DNA of 64,000 bases from Tillandsia leiboldiana. Lineage: Eukaryota > Streptophyta > Magnoliopsida > Poales > Bromeliaceae. Made by a program: the position numbers and the translations under genes. Under the pieces are notes generated by a model. It searched no databases. It had not been told where the DNA came from and saw only the letters and a program-made list of their open reading frames with translations. Positions 46,565 to 58,800 of the stretch are shown here, piece after piece. Each line of letters opens with the position of its first letter. Within the stretch, counting starts at the first letter, position 1. Where the stretch lies: positions 31,054,576 to 31,118,575 of the forward strand of contig CM055073.1 in NCBI GenBank assembly GCA_029204045.2, in the 5' to 3' direction.

Positions 46565-49042
46565 CTAAAGAGTCCCTTTTGGTCTTGAAGACCCACCTAC
46601 AGCCAACGGTTTTGACTCCTTGTGGTAACACAAGGATATCCCAAACTCTATTTCTGCCATAGATTTCATCTCTTCCTTCATGGCATCATACCAAAAGGAG
46701 AATTTATCTCCCTGCACGGCCTCTGAAAACGTCCATGGGTCCTTATGGTGCCCAACATCATAGTCAGACTCCTGGAGATAGACTACATAATCATCAGGAA
46801 TTGCCGATCTCTTTTGCCTTGAGGATCTTCTTAAGCCAACCACTCCCTCTAGGTTTTCATTATGCTGTGCAGCTGGCTCTATTATTGTCTGTTCCTCTTG
46901 GGAAAGCTCTTCATGGGGAGGTTCAACTGGTTCAGCATTTTCATGCTCTATGATTGGTTGGTCTCCAATATAGTCATATTGATCTCTTAGAAGAGCAACT
47001 AAATCATCATCTCTTGATGGATAACCAGTTGAATCCCTTATTTCCTCAAAATCCATCTCTTGAGGAACAACACTCCCACTAGCTTCAGAATCCTTAAGAA
47101 ACTTGGCATTCCTGGCCTCAACTATCTTGGATGAGTGATTTGGACAATAAAATCTGAATCCCTTGGAGTTTACCGCATAGCCAATGAAGTATCCACTAAC
47201 TGTTCGGGAGTCCAACTTCTTTATATGTGGGTTATAAACTCTCACCTCGGTTGGACATCCCCATACATGCAGGTGATTTAAACTATGCTTCCACCCTTTC
47301 CATAACTCAAAAGGAGTTTTGGAAACAGCTTTCGATGGAATTCTATTTAAAACATACACCGCTGTCTTTAATTCTTCACTCCAAAGAAATGATGAAAGAC
47401 AAGAGTTGTTAATCATACTCCTTACCATATCTATAAGTGTTCTATTCCTCCTTTCGGCAACGCCATTCTGTTGGGGCGTGCTAGACATCGTATATTGAGC
47501 AATGATGCCTTCACTTTCGAGAAATTGAGCAAATGGACCGGTCATTTGACCTTTATCCGTATGTCTTCCATAGTACTCACCCCCTCTGTCGGATCTCATA
47601 ATTTTGATTTTCCTATCCAATTGTTTCTCTACCTCAACCTTATAAGCTTTGAAAGTATTGAGTGCTACAGCTTTTTCAAATAAGAGATAGAGATACATGT
47701 ATCTAGAGTGGTCATCAATGAATGAGATAAAATATCTCTGACCATTGAAACAAGGAATAGGAAAATGTTCACAGATATCTGTATGTATGATCTCAAGAAT
47801 TTCAGAACTCCTTCTAGCACCTTTAGTGGTATTTGTGTTGGTATGTTTTTCCTTTATGCATTCCACACAAGTACCAAAATCGGTAAAGTCAAGATCTTTT
47901 AGGATCTTTTCTTTCACCAATCGCTTTATTCTTTCTAAAGAGATATAAGCTAAACGCTTGTGCCACAACGAAGCGAATTTTTTCTTAAGAATGTTCCTTT
48001 TAACACCAATGCTATGATTAACATTAAAGTTATTCTCAAAAGATTGACTCAAATTAAATTTGTATAAATCATCTACCAAACAACCATTGCCAATAATAAC
48101 ATTATCAGAGAAGATAGTAAAAGATTTATTCTCAAATAAAAATTTAAAACCTTTATTTCTCAGTTTAGAAATGGAAACTAAATTTCCAGAAAATCTAGGA
48201 ATATAAAAAGTATCCTCAAGTTCAAGTACAAAACCACTGTTTAGTTCTAAAATATAGTTTCCTACAGCTTCAACTTGAGATTTATTTCCTTCTCTACTAA
48301 TTAAAATCCTTTCATTTGGCTTCGGCATCTTTAGGTTGTGAAAACCTTGTATGGTATTTGAGATATGTACAGTAGTGCCAGAGTCAATCCACCATGTATT
48401 TTTAGGAACATTAACCAAATGAGATTCATAACAAATATAGATAGTTTCAATATCTTTTTTCTCGAGCCAAGCTTTATACTTCAAGCAGTCCCTTTTCATG
48501 TGCCCCTTTTTCTTACAGAAGCAACATTGATCCTTCTTGTCAGAATTCTTTATTGGCAATTGTGTTGACTTCTTGAAATTGGAGGCACTTTTGTCTTTTC
48601 CCCTTTTGCGCTGAGTCGCCAACTTGACAGATTCTGTCATGATCTCCGGCTTCTCCTGCTTAAGTCTCTCATCTTCTAAAACACACATGGTCAGTAATTC
48701 ATTTATTGACCATTTATCTTTATGTGTGTTGTAGGAGATTTTAAAGGGGTTAAACTCAGACGGTAATGAGTATAGAATCAGATGGACTAAGAAGGCATCG
48801 GAGATCTCAACTTTTAAAGCTTTTAGTTGAGCTGCTATGTTCCGCAACTCCATGATATGCTCACGCACACCCTTGGTTCGATCGTATTTGATGCCCGAAA
48901 GTCGCTTCATCAGCGTGCTAGCCAAAGTTTTATCGGAGCTAACAAATTGCTCCTCAATGGCCTTTAGGTAATCCTTAGTTTTATCACATTCTGGAATTGA
49001 TCCCCTTATGCTTTTTGACACTCTAGACTTTATGAGCATCAA
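46565..49042 (-). pseudogene. Copia Gag, protease, integrase and RT start (825 aa frame)
   Basis: Gag (UBN2-like, residues 1-165) is followed by a CCHC knuckle (C173, C176, H181, C186). The aspartic protease is D220-S221-G222. A GAG-pre-integrase zinc region (HKRLAYISLERIKR...CVECIKEKH) and the integrase core (HTDICEHF; FIDDHSRYMYLY; GVAERRNRTL) come next, then the linker and the beginning of RT. Gag continues upstream of the shown Met to about 49260 but is cut by an in-frame TAG at 49073-49075. A frameshift near 46640 moves RT out of frame. Confidence 0.92.
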
Positions 49043-50398
49043 GCTTAAGCGGTTGGATCGCTCCCATGTATCCTACGCGGATTTCTGCTGTGGAGTTATT
49101 GGCCCCACTATCTTAGGCGGTTCCTCAATGCGCAGAGCCAAATCAAGATCCATATAACCCAAAGTAAAAAGAATGCTTTCTTTCCAATCAAAATAGTTGT
49201 CCCCAATAAGCATAGGAATACGAGAAACATCACTAAAAAATGCAGTAGAGGAAGAAGCTGCAACAATAAAATAAATATTGGACCTTATCGCATACTATGG
49301 GACAATAATCTTTAAATTAGATAAATTCAACCTTCATGTGGGTAGAGGCGCTACATGCATAGAATTTATCTACTTTAATACTAAGACTAGCAAAAAATTA
49401 ATACCTAAATAATTAGATTTCTGTACCTGTGGGTATAAGAAAACTTGTTATCTAGAAATTCATTCCACTATCCTATTCCAGTCAAAATAAAAATAAAAAA
49501 AAATTATAATTTTATTTGACTGTAATAAATAGTTAAACTTTAATTCAATGTCAAAAATCCTTATGTGTTCTTCTTTATTTGCAGGATGCTGTGGCTAGTC
49601 CCAAATATAATGAAAAACACAAACAACTTTATATAACAATGAATAACTATTAAAATTAAATTAGGAATCTGTATGAATTTTTGGGTTAACCTTAAATTCA
49701 ATGTCATTTTATGAAAATACCATAAACGATTATATACTATGAGTAGAATGCTGTGCTTGTAAACATAGTTGATCTCAAAAAAATTTATATGACATCGAAT
49801 GATCCAATATTTCATATTATTCCTAAACGCAGCGGAAAGTATAAAAAAAAATTATACAACTTTATGTGACTTAAAATTTATAAATTGTATGAAGTCTATA
49901 TAAACACTAGTCTAAATTTTCATGATCATCGTATGCGTGTTTAAAATAAATAATAATAATAATAAAAATAAACTAAACACACCACTTTATAGTCATGAAT
50001 AAATAAATAAATGAGTAGTACAAAATCATATATAACAAAAACCATATGTTATATATAATTTTGATATAGATTTCTTTTATAATGATGAGTCACAATACAA
50101 AATATATATATCCTCTTTTTCCTTTAATAATAATAATAATAACAAGAATAATTTTTTTTGGGCTGAAGCCCCAACAAGGGCTACCACGTGTAGTCCCAAA
50201 AGGCTGCACTAAATGACACCTTGTGGGGCACCTAATGCGGTGGCGGTGGCGGTGGCGGTGGCGCCTTCCTCCGAATGCCGGTTCCGATAGGACTGGTCAA
50301 CGCTACCACTTCTGCTCCATTATTATTATTATTATTATTTTAAATGAAAAGAAAAACAAACAAATTCTAAAGGAAACGAAAAAACGACAAAAGGTTTG
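49043..50398 (-). other. Copia 5' internal region
   Basis: The first ~220 bases continue Gag in frame past a stop (49073-49075). The rest is AT-rich leader. It holds trinucleotide (ATT/AAT) runs near 49950, 50130 and 50320 and a GC-rich (GGCGGT)n run of about 25 bp at 50238-50262. Confidence 0.6.
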
Positions 50399-50410
50399 GC
50401 TCCGATACCA
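50399..50410 (-). other. Copia primer-binding site (tRNA-iMet-like)
   Basis: The minus strand reads TGGTATCGGAGC, one mismatch from the plant initiator tRNA-Met complement, two bases inside the LTR end. Confidence 0.88.
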
Positions 50411-50412
50411 TA

Positions 50413-50617
50413 TGTAATACCAAATAAAATTTTAGATTGTACATTCTGTCATGATTTTCAATTTCCTAAAATTGATTGTCGACGACAGTTCTTCCTTTCG
50501 ATTCGTCCTCGTGCGCAATCTGCAAAAAGTGAGATGTTTCCTGTCTATTCCCTTATCCTCGGAGATGGAGCCGTCACAGAAAATTTGGATTAGGGTTAGA
50601 CTGGAACTCCCGTTATG

Positions 50618-50669
<52 letters not shown>

Positions 50670-50793
50670 CCTAATGTAAGGATGTTTTAATCGCGTCCGT
50701 CCATCAAGGATATGTCCAGATACATCCTAACCGATTTGATTGACTATATTTTTAAAAATCGCCTTGAATAAATTACGTAGGCCACATCCAACA
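50413..50793 (-). repeat. Copia 5' LTR
   Basis: 381 bp. The length difference from the 3' LTR comes mainly from the internal (AT)n (50623-50668 here). Confidence 0.95.
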
Positions 50794-51197
50794 GTTCTAG
50801 CCTCTTTTTCGAGTAAGAGATCGATCGGGTGCAACGGTTCGAGATTTGGGAAAACGTTCTGATTAATTGGAACACCGGGGATTGTGGCGAAGTGGTTGGG
50901 ACCACTTATTCGCCGGTGATTGTCATTTGACTTTAGTGACCAATAGTGGTCAATCGGCGGATTACCGGAATTTCTAGCGGATCTTGGGACTTCAGTGAAG
51001 TTCACTGTTTAGTCTTTCGGTTCACTGTGAGTCAGTGGGGTGGTTGTGAGTGAGTCGGTCACTAATAGGTGTTTCTGGTTCAGGCCTGAGCAGTCAGGAG
51101 CCTATGCATGAGCCTAGCAACGGATACCAGGACCGCCTACATTGAGATGGGTACTTCGATCCGGGCATTGGCATAGTGTAACCTGATTGGGTACCGT
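50794..51197. other. Host sequence right of Copia
   Basis: Continues the sequence interrupted by the Copia insertion after the GTTCT duplication. About 400 bp of moderate GC with no frame that I recognise; possibly part of an older LTR element. Confidence 0.45.
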
Positions 51198-52541
51198 TGT
51201 CACGCCCCGAGCTCGAAACTGCGACCCGGGCCCGCCAACAGATCCGCCGCCCATACCGGAAGCCCCGTATAGACGAAGCGTCTAACCTGCAAAAAAAAAT
51301 ACTACAGCTATACAGATATCATAGCTGAAAAATAAACTACTAAAATATGAAAATACATCTCCAAATAGTACAAGTCTGAACCTCACAACATAAGTCTCTC
51401 GAAAATAAAACTCTCAACGGCAACTATCTACAATAATCCAGCAGACTGTACTACAAAGTTCCAAAAAGGGGTACAGCTATACTCCAAAGATGGGTAGGGA
51501 ACTAGCTCGCGACTCCCTTACCTCGATCAGCTGGTGCAACAACAGGAGTAGGAACAGGGGTAGATGCCTCTCGAAAATCTGTCACCAACAGAGGGTGTGA
51601 GAACTACACCGACACGTAGTTCTTAGTGGGTACCGTCACCAAGACCAACGGTTTGCCTACTAAGTCCACTAGAGGCATAAGATAACAGAAAAACTGTAAT
51701 AATATAAAGATAAGCTGGAAAGAAATCTATAGCTATCATGCCCCTATCTATAATGCTCAATGGGTGATACAGATGAAAATGATGTATCAACTCTAACAAA
51801 ATATACTCAATCAACCCAATCACAATGACTGCCACATAGGGTCCAGTCAAACCTGCGCCCACCTACTGCCATTACATTCACGGATGACTGGACTTACGTA
51901 GGGCGTCCCACACGGACTGCGTCGACAAATCGTGATAGCAAAGTAACAGGCCCAGCTTCGGAGCGGCACTCGAGGGGCGCGACCCCACCGAGGAAAGTAT
52001 CCGCGCATCTCTGTCAAGCTCAATATGGCTCATGCAGGCTATAATCCAAATCCATGATCAACAAGATCGACAGTGCCAAAATCACATCTCTAACTCACTA
52101 GCTGGAAATACTCGACAATCGGGACCACCGTCAACCCGACGGCTCCCACATCAGGACATCAAACTCAACGTGCTAAAACCCACCGGACTGGAGATACTCC
52201 ACAGCCGACGACAAAGAAGGGTTCGAACACCCCGAAAGACTAGTACCTACAACCCAAATCAAACAAGAACAGGCTCTAGGCATAGCCTCTCGTTGTTCTA
52301 GACCCAAAGAAGGAACAACCCTTAGAACTCAGATCACTCGAACCCTCTCGAGTGAGGAAGTTTACAGGAAAATGTGATATTTATTACTGAAAATCATTTT
52401 CACTCGAACCCCCTCCGGGTGAGGACTAAAAGTAGTTCCTTTTTATAAAACCATCTTGATTTGAGAAAACCCATTTTAATAATTTTTTTAGCTATTTTAG
52501 GAAAATCAGTTAGAAAACAAGTTTTATTCCTAAACCCCGAA
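51198..52541 (-). mobile_element. Truncated LTR of a third related Gypsy family
   Basis: Begins TGTCACGCCCCGAGCTCG and follows the Gypsy-1 LTR in order: CGCCAACAGATCCGCCGCCC, GAAGCCCCGTATAG, a GTGAGAACTACA...TAGTTCT block near 51597, and a CTGCCACAT.GGGTCCAGTC block near 51830. It is clearly homologous but much diverged, and is cut on the right by Gypsy-2. Orientation follows Gypsy-1. Confidence 0.85.
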
Positions 52542-53002
52542 TGTGATGATCCGGACTCCCGCAGGAACTGTACAACATTAAACAGTGACTGTAGGGAGCT
52601 TATTCGGTGAAGCAGAGCTTGTAGAATCGAAATTGGACATTTAATATAGACTCAGTGCGAAAATCGGAGCAAATGGAATTTTCCGGGAGCTTTCGGCAAA
52701 ATTTCGGATGAGAATTTGGCGAAATGGACAGCGGATTTGGACTCAGCGCGCGAAAACGATCAAAACGGTATATTCACTTTATTTTTCGGCGCCAAAACAC
52801 TGTTCACCGGAACAGTAACTCCGGCGACCGGAATTACTGTTCCGGCCGCCGGCGGCTACCGGCGGGCGATGGCAGGCAGCGGCACAGCGGCGGCGCAGCG
52901 GCGGAGCGCGGCAGAGCGCAGCGGCGCGCGGCGCGGGCGGGGGGCGCTGGTGCGGGGTCCATGGGCTTGCCGTGCACCGGGTGCACCGAAGCCTTACCTT
53001 GA

Positions 53003-53254
53003 CACGTGGCGTTTTCCCATTGGCCGGCCGGCTTCTAGAAGGTGCACGTGGCGGCGCTCCGATTGGCCAACATTTTCCGGAAGACCCGGCGCGGGGACCG
53101 GGCCCGTGCTCCACGTGGACACGTGGCGTCTTCTGAGTGGCATTGCACAAGGCTGTTTCCTGTTTTGTCAACACGTGGCGCGTCCTGGATGGCCCATTCC
53201 GGTGTTTGCTGTTCTGCCCGGGATCTGGTGAGGGACCTTGGCCCATTATAAATA
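53003..53254 (+). promoter_or_regulatory. Gypsy-2 LTR promoter: five G-boxes and a TATA box
   Basis: CACGTG occurs at 53003-53008, 53045-53050, 53112-53117, 53120-53125 and 53172-53177. Two are followed by ATTGGCC (reverse CCAAT) words. TATAAATA lies at 53247-53254, 70 bp after the last G-box, and the TATA box of the 3' LTR is at 61466-61473. CACGTG is bound by bZIP and bHLH factors (ABA, light and stress responses); that response is inferred, not shown. Confidence 0.75.
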
Positions 53255-54781
53255 GAGCCTCCCACCCCCACCATCTTTCACCTCGGGCTCCGTGCTGTAG
53301 AGAGAGAACCAGAGAAAGTGCCCTATACAAAAATTCTTCCTCTCTCTCTCCTCTCTCTCTCCTCAGAATTTTAGAATTTTTGAAGGTACCGATAGTGAGT
53401 TATCTGCGACGCGGCGCACTGCGACGGTTTTCTTTTTCGGCCCATTTCCCGTCGCAGTTCCGTCGAAAATTCCCTGTGGGCTAACCAGGAGGAATTTTTG
53501 GACGATTTTCGCGACAGCGCGTTCCTAGGAGGTAAGGCTTCGATTTCCATGTTGATTACTTTGCTCCATTTCGTACTTTTGGCACGTTTCCCGAGGCCTC
53601 TTTGACCCCCCCTTTTTGCTGTGGAAATTTCTGGACAGTGTCAACTTCTCCGATTTTTATCTTGGCGTAGGAGCATCAGATCGAGGCGTTTAAAGAGTCG
53701 ATTTTGATCTACTCTTCGCGAGGAACGCAACCGTAATTTTTCTGGATTTTTCTGAGCACTATACAGAGGTGAAAAACTCCTCTCTTTTCGTGCTATTTGA
53801 AAAACAGCAAAAGCTGTATTTTTATGAATAATATAGTAACACCCTGTGCAATGTGTGTTGCTGTAGGGCACCATTTTCGGCAGACAGCAGTTCTAGGGGA
53901 CTGTGGACAGCCAGGAGACTTTCTGGGTGTGATTTGAGCTGTTCGAGGTGGGCGGTTGTTGCTTACCTCATTTTTGACAAGCTCACTGGGATTACTGGAA
54001 CTCCCTTAAAATTTAATTGATGAGAACAATTGGGACAAACTAAATTGATGAGAACTATTGGGACTACTAACAGGACTACTAACAGGACTACTAACAGGAC
54101 AATTGATGAGAACCGCTGGGACGAACTCTCCTAAAATTTAATATAACCCCACAGATGATATGATGACTTATATTGGGACACTGTGTTTAAGACAAAGGCT
54201 ATAATCTCGCATGCAAATGACTTTTATTCAGTAAATCAATCTTTTTAAATCTTTGACACTATTTTACAACTTTTAAAATAAAGACAGTTGCATGCATGCC
54301 CGGACATCAGGTAGGGCCACTATTTATTGCTACACTATCATATTAAGGCTTGACATGTTTTATTGCTCTCTTTTGCTTTCAGTTGCTTGTCGCTCGAGTA
54401 TGAGCAGGGGTTTGGAATAGTATAGCCAAGGTTATGTTAGATTATAAACTTGTGGGGTGTTGCGGTGACCGCGGACTGTAGGCGGTCGGCCGGATGTTTA
54501 TCCTTGCATCAGAATGGGGTTGAGTCTGGTCTATTTTTGGCATCAGCAGGGGATCGGGCTTTTCTTTAGTGGATGGTTTTTCCTACTTATTGAGTACTAT
54601 GGCATCATATCAGAGTTTCTTAGTGGATGGCTTTTCCCACTTTGATCATAGTCATGATCCAGTCCTGCTGTTTACGACACTTATGATACTTATTACTGAG
54701 GTACTTTTACTCGTGTGGGTCGCTCCCCTCGAGTGCCACTCCGGAGTGTGTTACAGACAGACTTTGAGTCCTTGAGACTCC

Positions 54782-54930
54782 TATCCCCTATCGGTGTTAT
54801 GCGTTGACCAGCATACCCAATTTGGCAAACACTATTCCCTATCGGTGTCATGCGTTGGCCAGCATACCCGATTTGGCAAACACTATCCCCTATCGGTGTT
54901 ATGCATTGGCCAGCATACCCGATTTGGCAA
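54782..54930 (+). repeat. Three 51-bp tandem repeats in Gypsy-2 5' LTR
   Basis: Units start TAT.CCCTATCGGTGT at 54782, 54833 and 54884 and end GATTTGGCAA. Repeated in the 3' LTR at 63000-63148. Confidence 0.93.
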
Positions 54931-55610
54931 GGCACAGCAGGCAGTACCAGTGACACAAGACTGAGTTATTTCAGGCAGGCATGTTTGGTATTGTTGCATA
55001 CAGTCATTTCATGCTACATGACATTTAGAGGCATACTAGTGGTGGTTTCCCTTTATTCAGCAGTTCTGTTTACAGCTTTACCACTTATTCCTTTCTGGCC
55101 TCTAGTAGTCCTAGTGGGTGCGTCAGAGTTGAGGTTTTGCCCACTAGGGGAGGCTACTAGTTTATCTGGTAGTTCTCACCCCCATTGTTCTTTTCTGTTT
55201 CTTTCTTCTCCTTTATTTTTGCAGAGTCGTCTGCGGGAGCTGCTAGGCCATCGGCAGCTGATCGAGGTAAGGGGATCGCTGAATAGATAGATCTCCTGGG
55301 AGACTGAGAGCTGTTAGATAGATGCTGCACCCTTTACTCAGACTGTGGTATTCTTCTTTTATTCTAGGTCTGGCTTTCGCCAGCTGGATGTACTATTTTG
55401 GTGAGCTGGGAGATTATTGTACATATTACAGCTTCATTAGTAGTTCCAGTCTGAGATACTATGTGGTTCTTCCACTTCAGCTCTGTATTATGCTCTTTTA
55501 TTGTTTATATTATATCGGAGCAGGTTACTAGCGCTTCTTGTACTCGGGAAATCCCATGTGCACGGCGGATCTGTTGGCGAGCCCGGGTTCCGGGGCGTGA
55601 CAGATTAAGT

Positions 55611-55622
55611 TGGTATCAGAGC
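55611..55622 (+). other. Gypsy-2 primer-binding site (tRNA-iMet)
   Basis: TGGTATCAGAGC, eight bases after the LTR end, same spacing as Gypsy-1. Confidence 0.95.
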
Positions 55623-55894
55623 TTAGGGATAGGTCAGTTGGGACTTAGGAAACCCTAGGCTTTTGACATACCCTAGGATGATAGGGTGCGAGAGACGTGG
55701 CAATTTTGCGGAAGTCGTTGTGTTACTTATTTAACTCTTCCAATAAAGGAAGAGGGGTCGACATAGCCTACTTCTGGTAGACTGTTATGTTGGCTGCAGA
55801 CAACATAAAGTCACAGAAATAGGAGAATGTCTTTGACTTTCGCTAGAATGGGTCGTGTGGGGTTTTGATACTAAGGGTGGTTTCTTGTGGTAGG

Positions 55895-58800
55895 ATGCCT
55901 CCGCAACGTAGAATGTTGACGCGTTCGCAGCCTTCCTCCCCTGAGCCCGAGCCGGAAGAGTCCGAGCAGGGCCAGCAGAGTGAGGTACAGGAGCTGCAGG
56001 CTCAGATGGCCCAGATGTCAGAGGCCGTGCGGCGTCATGAGGAGGCCATGGGTCGGCTGACGCAAATGTTAGAACAGAGGGCGCAGCCTGTTGTTGCACC
56101 CCCGGAGAGTTCTCCCGTACCACCCTCCCCTGCTGTGGCTTCCCCAGTTGGACCGGTGACCTCGGCATCCCCTGTTGCTCAGGGGACAATCCGGCCATTG
56201 ACTCCTGCGGAGGAGCAGGAGATTGCTGACAAACTTACTCAGTTCTGTAAGCGGGGACCGCCCAGATTTTCAGGGCGGAATATTAAGCCTTGGGAGATTG
56301 GGACTTGGCTTTCGTCAATGGAGAAGTTATTCCGGGACTTCTTCATTGACCAGAAGTACAGGGTACATATGGCTGTACACTGTTTAGACGGGGATGCTGA
56401 TGCATGGTGGCGTCGGGTGGAGCCACTGGAATTTCAAATCACTCGACAGCTACCCTGGTCTGAGTTCAAGAAGATGATTCTGGATACGTACTTTTCCACG
56501 AGTATGAAGAAAAAGCTGGAAGATGATTTGAAGAATCTTCAGCAAGGCGACCGGACGGCATTAGACTATTTTCAGGAGTTCACGCGGTTACTCAACTGCG
56601 TACCCTATGTCGCCAGGGATGGACCGCACCAGGTGGAGCTCTTTGAGTCGGGCCTGCGCCCTGAAATCTATACTCTGGTGCATGCTCAGAGACTACAGAC
56701 CTTGGAGGAGGCAGCAGAGCATGCCCAGTGGGTTGAGAGGGGAGACCATGTCGTCGCCAGACGTGGGGGCCTGGTCGCTCAAGGCGCAGACAGGAAGCGA
56801 CCAGCGCAGGACGACGGGGGACAGGCCAGTTCTTGGAGGCCGCCACGACCGCCACGGCCTCAGTTTTCCGGCCGTGGGCGCTCTGAGCGGCGAGGGCCTG
56901 GGGGATCCCAGAGGCCACCGCAGCATCAGCAGCAACAGCATTCGCAGAGATCGCAGTCGCGGCAGCAAGGGCCTCCGCGACAGAGGCAGCAGGCGAGGCA
57001 GCCCCAGGCTACGGTTAGGTGCATTTTCTGCCAGGGACAGCATAACTCTGATGCTTGTGATCTGAGATTTGGCCGTTGTTATCGGTGTGGACAGTCTGGC
57101 CACCTCCGAGCTGCCTGCCCATATGCACCATCGACGGCTCCTTCTTCAGCATCTGCTCCTTCTTCGTCTCAGCAACGGTCGACGGCTCAGCGGCCATATG
57201 CTCCAGCAAGCTGGCCATCTTCTTCCCATCCCACGGAGTATCGCCCTCCAGCTCAGAGTGGGCGAGTGTATGCTGCACAGGTAGAGGACTCTTCGGCAGC
57301 AGATCACGTGGTGGCAGGTATCACCTTACTTTCTGGCATTAGGACTCGTACATTATTTGATACTGGAGCATCGCATTCTTTTATTAGTAAATCATTTGCA
57401 TCATTACATGGGATAGAGGTAGGACTTTTGCCACGTGCACGAGAGGTTCAGATTCCCGATCACACCTTGCACGTGGAGGAGTGTTGTTGGTCCTGCCCGA
57501 TGCAAATCGAGTCCTGGATTATGCCAGCTGACCTGTTGGTCCTGAGAAAATTGATGGACTTCGATGTGGTCCTCGGGATGGACTGGCTGGCTCGGTATTT
57601 CGCAACTATTGACTGTGCCGCAAGGACGGTCACTTTTAGAGAACCAGGCCAGGAGATGATGGTATACCGGGGATGTCAGAGTGCTTTCTTTGCCTCTATG
57701 GTTTCGACTTCCCGAGCAAGGCAGATGATCCATCGAGGATGTGTAGCCTTTTTGGCTAGTGTTGTTGAGGGGCCTACGGCGGCACCGGAACTCGGGGATA
57801 TCCCTATTGCCCGCGAGTTCCCGGATGTTTTCCCACCTGAGCTGACTCGCATGCCGCCAGATAGGGAGATTGAGTTTGTGATTGACGTAGTTCCGGGAAC
57901 TGCGCCAATCTCAAAGGCTCCTTACCGGATGGCACCGGCTGAGTTGCGAGAGCTTAAGGCGCAACTTCAGGATTTAATGGATAAGGGCTTTATTAGGCCG
58001 AGTGTGTCGCCTTGGGGAGCGCCGGTGCTATTCGTGAAAAAGAAGGATGGGTCACTTCGATTATGTGTGGACTATAGAGAATTAAATAAAGTGACCATCA
58101 AGAACAAGTACCCTTTGCCGCGCATCGATGATCTTTTTGATCAGCTGCAAGGGTCTTGTGTCTTCTCTAAGATAGATTTGCAGTCTGGTTACCACCAGTT
58201 GAAGGTGAAGGCCGAGGATATTCCGAAAACGGCATTTAGATCACGGTACGGGCATTATGAATTTACAGTTATGCCTTTTGGGCTAACTAATGCCCCTGCC
58301 GCATTCATGGATTTAATGAACCGGATCTTCCGACTATACTTGGATCGATTCGTAGTAGTATTCATTGATGATATCTTGATTTACTCCCGAAGTGATATTG
58401 AGCATGAGGAGCACTTAAGGATCGTGCTGCAACTTCTGCAAGAGAAGAAGTTGTATGCCAAGCTGGCAAAGTGCGAGTTTTGGCTTCGGGAGGTAGTCTT
58501 CTTGGGCCATGTGATTTCCGCTGCAGGTGTGGCGGTGGACCCAGCGAAGATTGAGGCAGTCCGTGATTGGCCCCGACCGACGACGGTTTCTGAGGTACGT
58601 AGCTTTATGGGTTTAGCTGGGTATTACCGTCGGTTTGTGGAAGGCTTTGCGAAGCTCTCCACACCCCTCACTCGCTTGACGCGTAAGGGAGTGAAGTTTA
58701 TCTGGAGTGAGGTCTGTCAAAAGAGCTTTGAGGAGCTGAAAAATAGACTGATGACCGCTCCTATCCTTTCCCTTCCTGTTATGGGAAAAGGATATGTGAT

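Larger units (their letters stand above)
44408..50793 (-). mobile_element. Ty1/Copia retrotransposon, degenerate
   Basis: The element is flanked by a perfect 5-bp target duplication GTTCT (44403-44407, 50794-50798). The LTRs are at 44408-44798 and 50413-50793. The coding order on the minus strand is gag, protease, integrase, RT, RNase H, which is the Copia order. A tRNA-iMet-like primer site lies next to the 5' LTR, and a purine tract (AAGTAGGAGAA on the minus strand) abuts the 3' LTR. Stops, a frameshift and a mutated RT active site make it non-autonomous. Confidence 0.95.
52542..55602 (+). repeat. Gypsy-2 5' LTR
   Basis: 3061 bp, TGTGATGATCC...GGGGCGTGACA. Contains the U3 promoter, a 14-bp tandem array (ACTAACAGG words, about 54064-54100) and a 3 x 51-bp array (54782-54930). 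Confidence 0.96.

Noticed and set aside
52716..53484. Arg/Ala/Gly-rich frames of up to 183 residues in the Gypsy-2 LTR
   Set aside because: They lie in the GC-rich U3 promoter segment on both strands and recur in the second LTR with frame changes; they are not genes.
54782..54930. Regular repeats that could suggest a CRISPR-like array
   Set aside because: The units are contiguous 51-bp tandem copies without unique spacers, inside a plant LTR.
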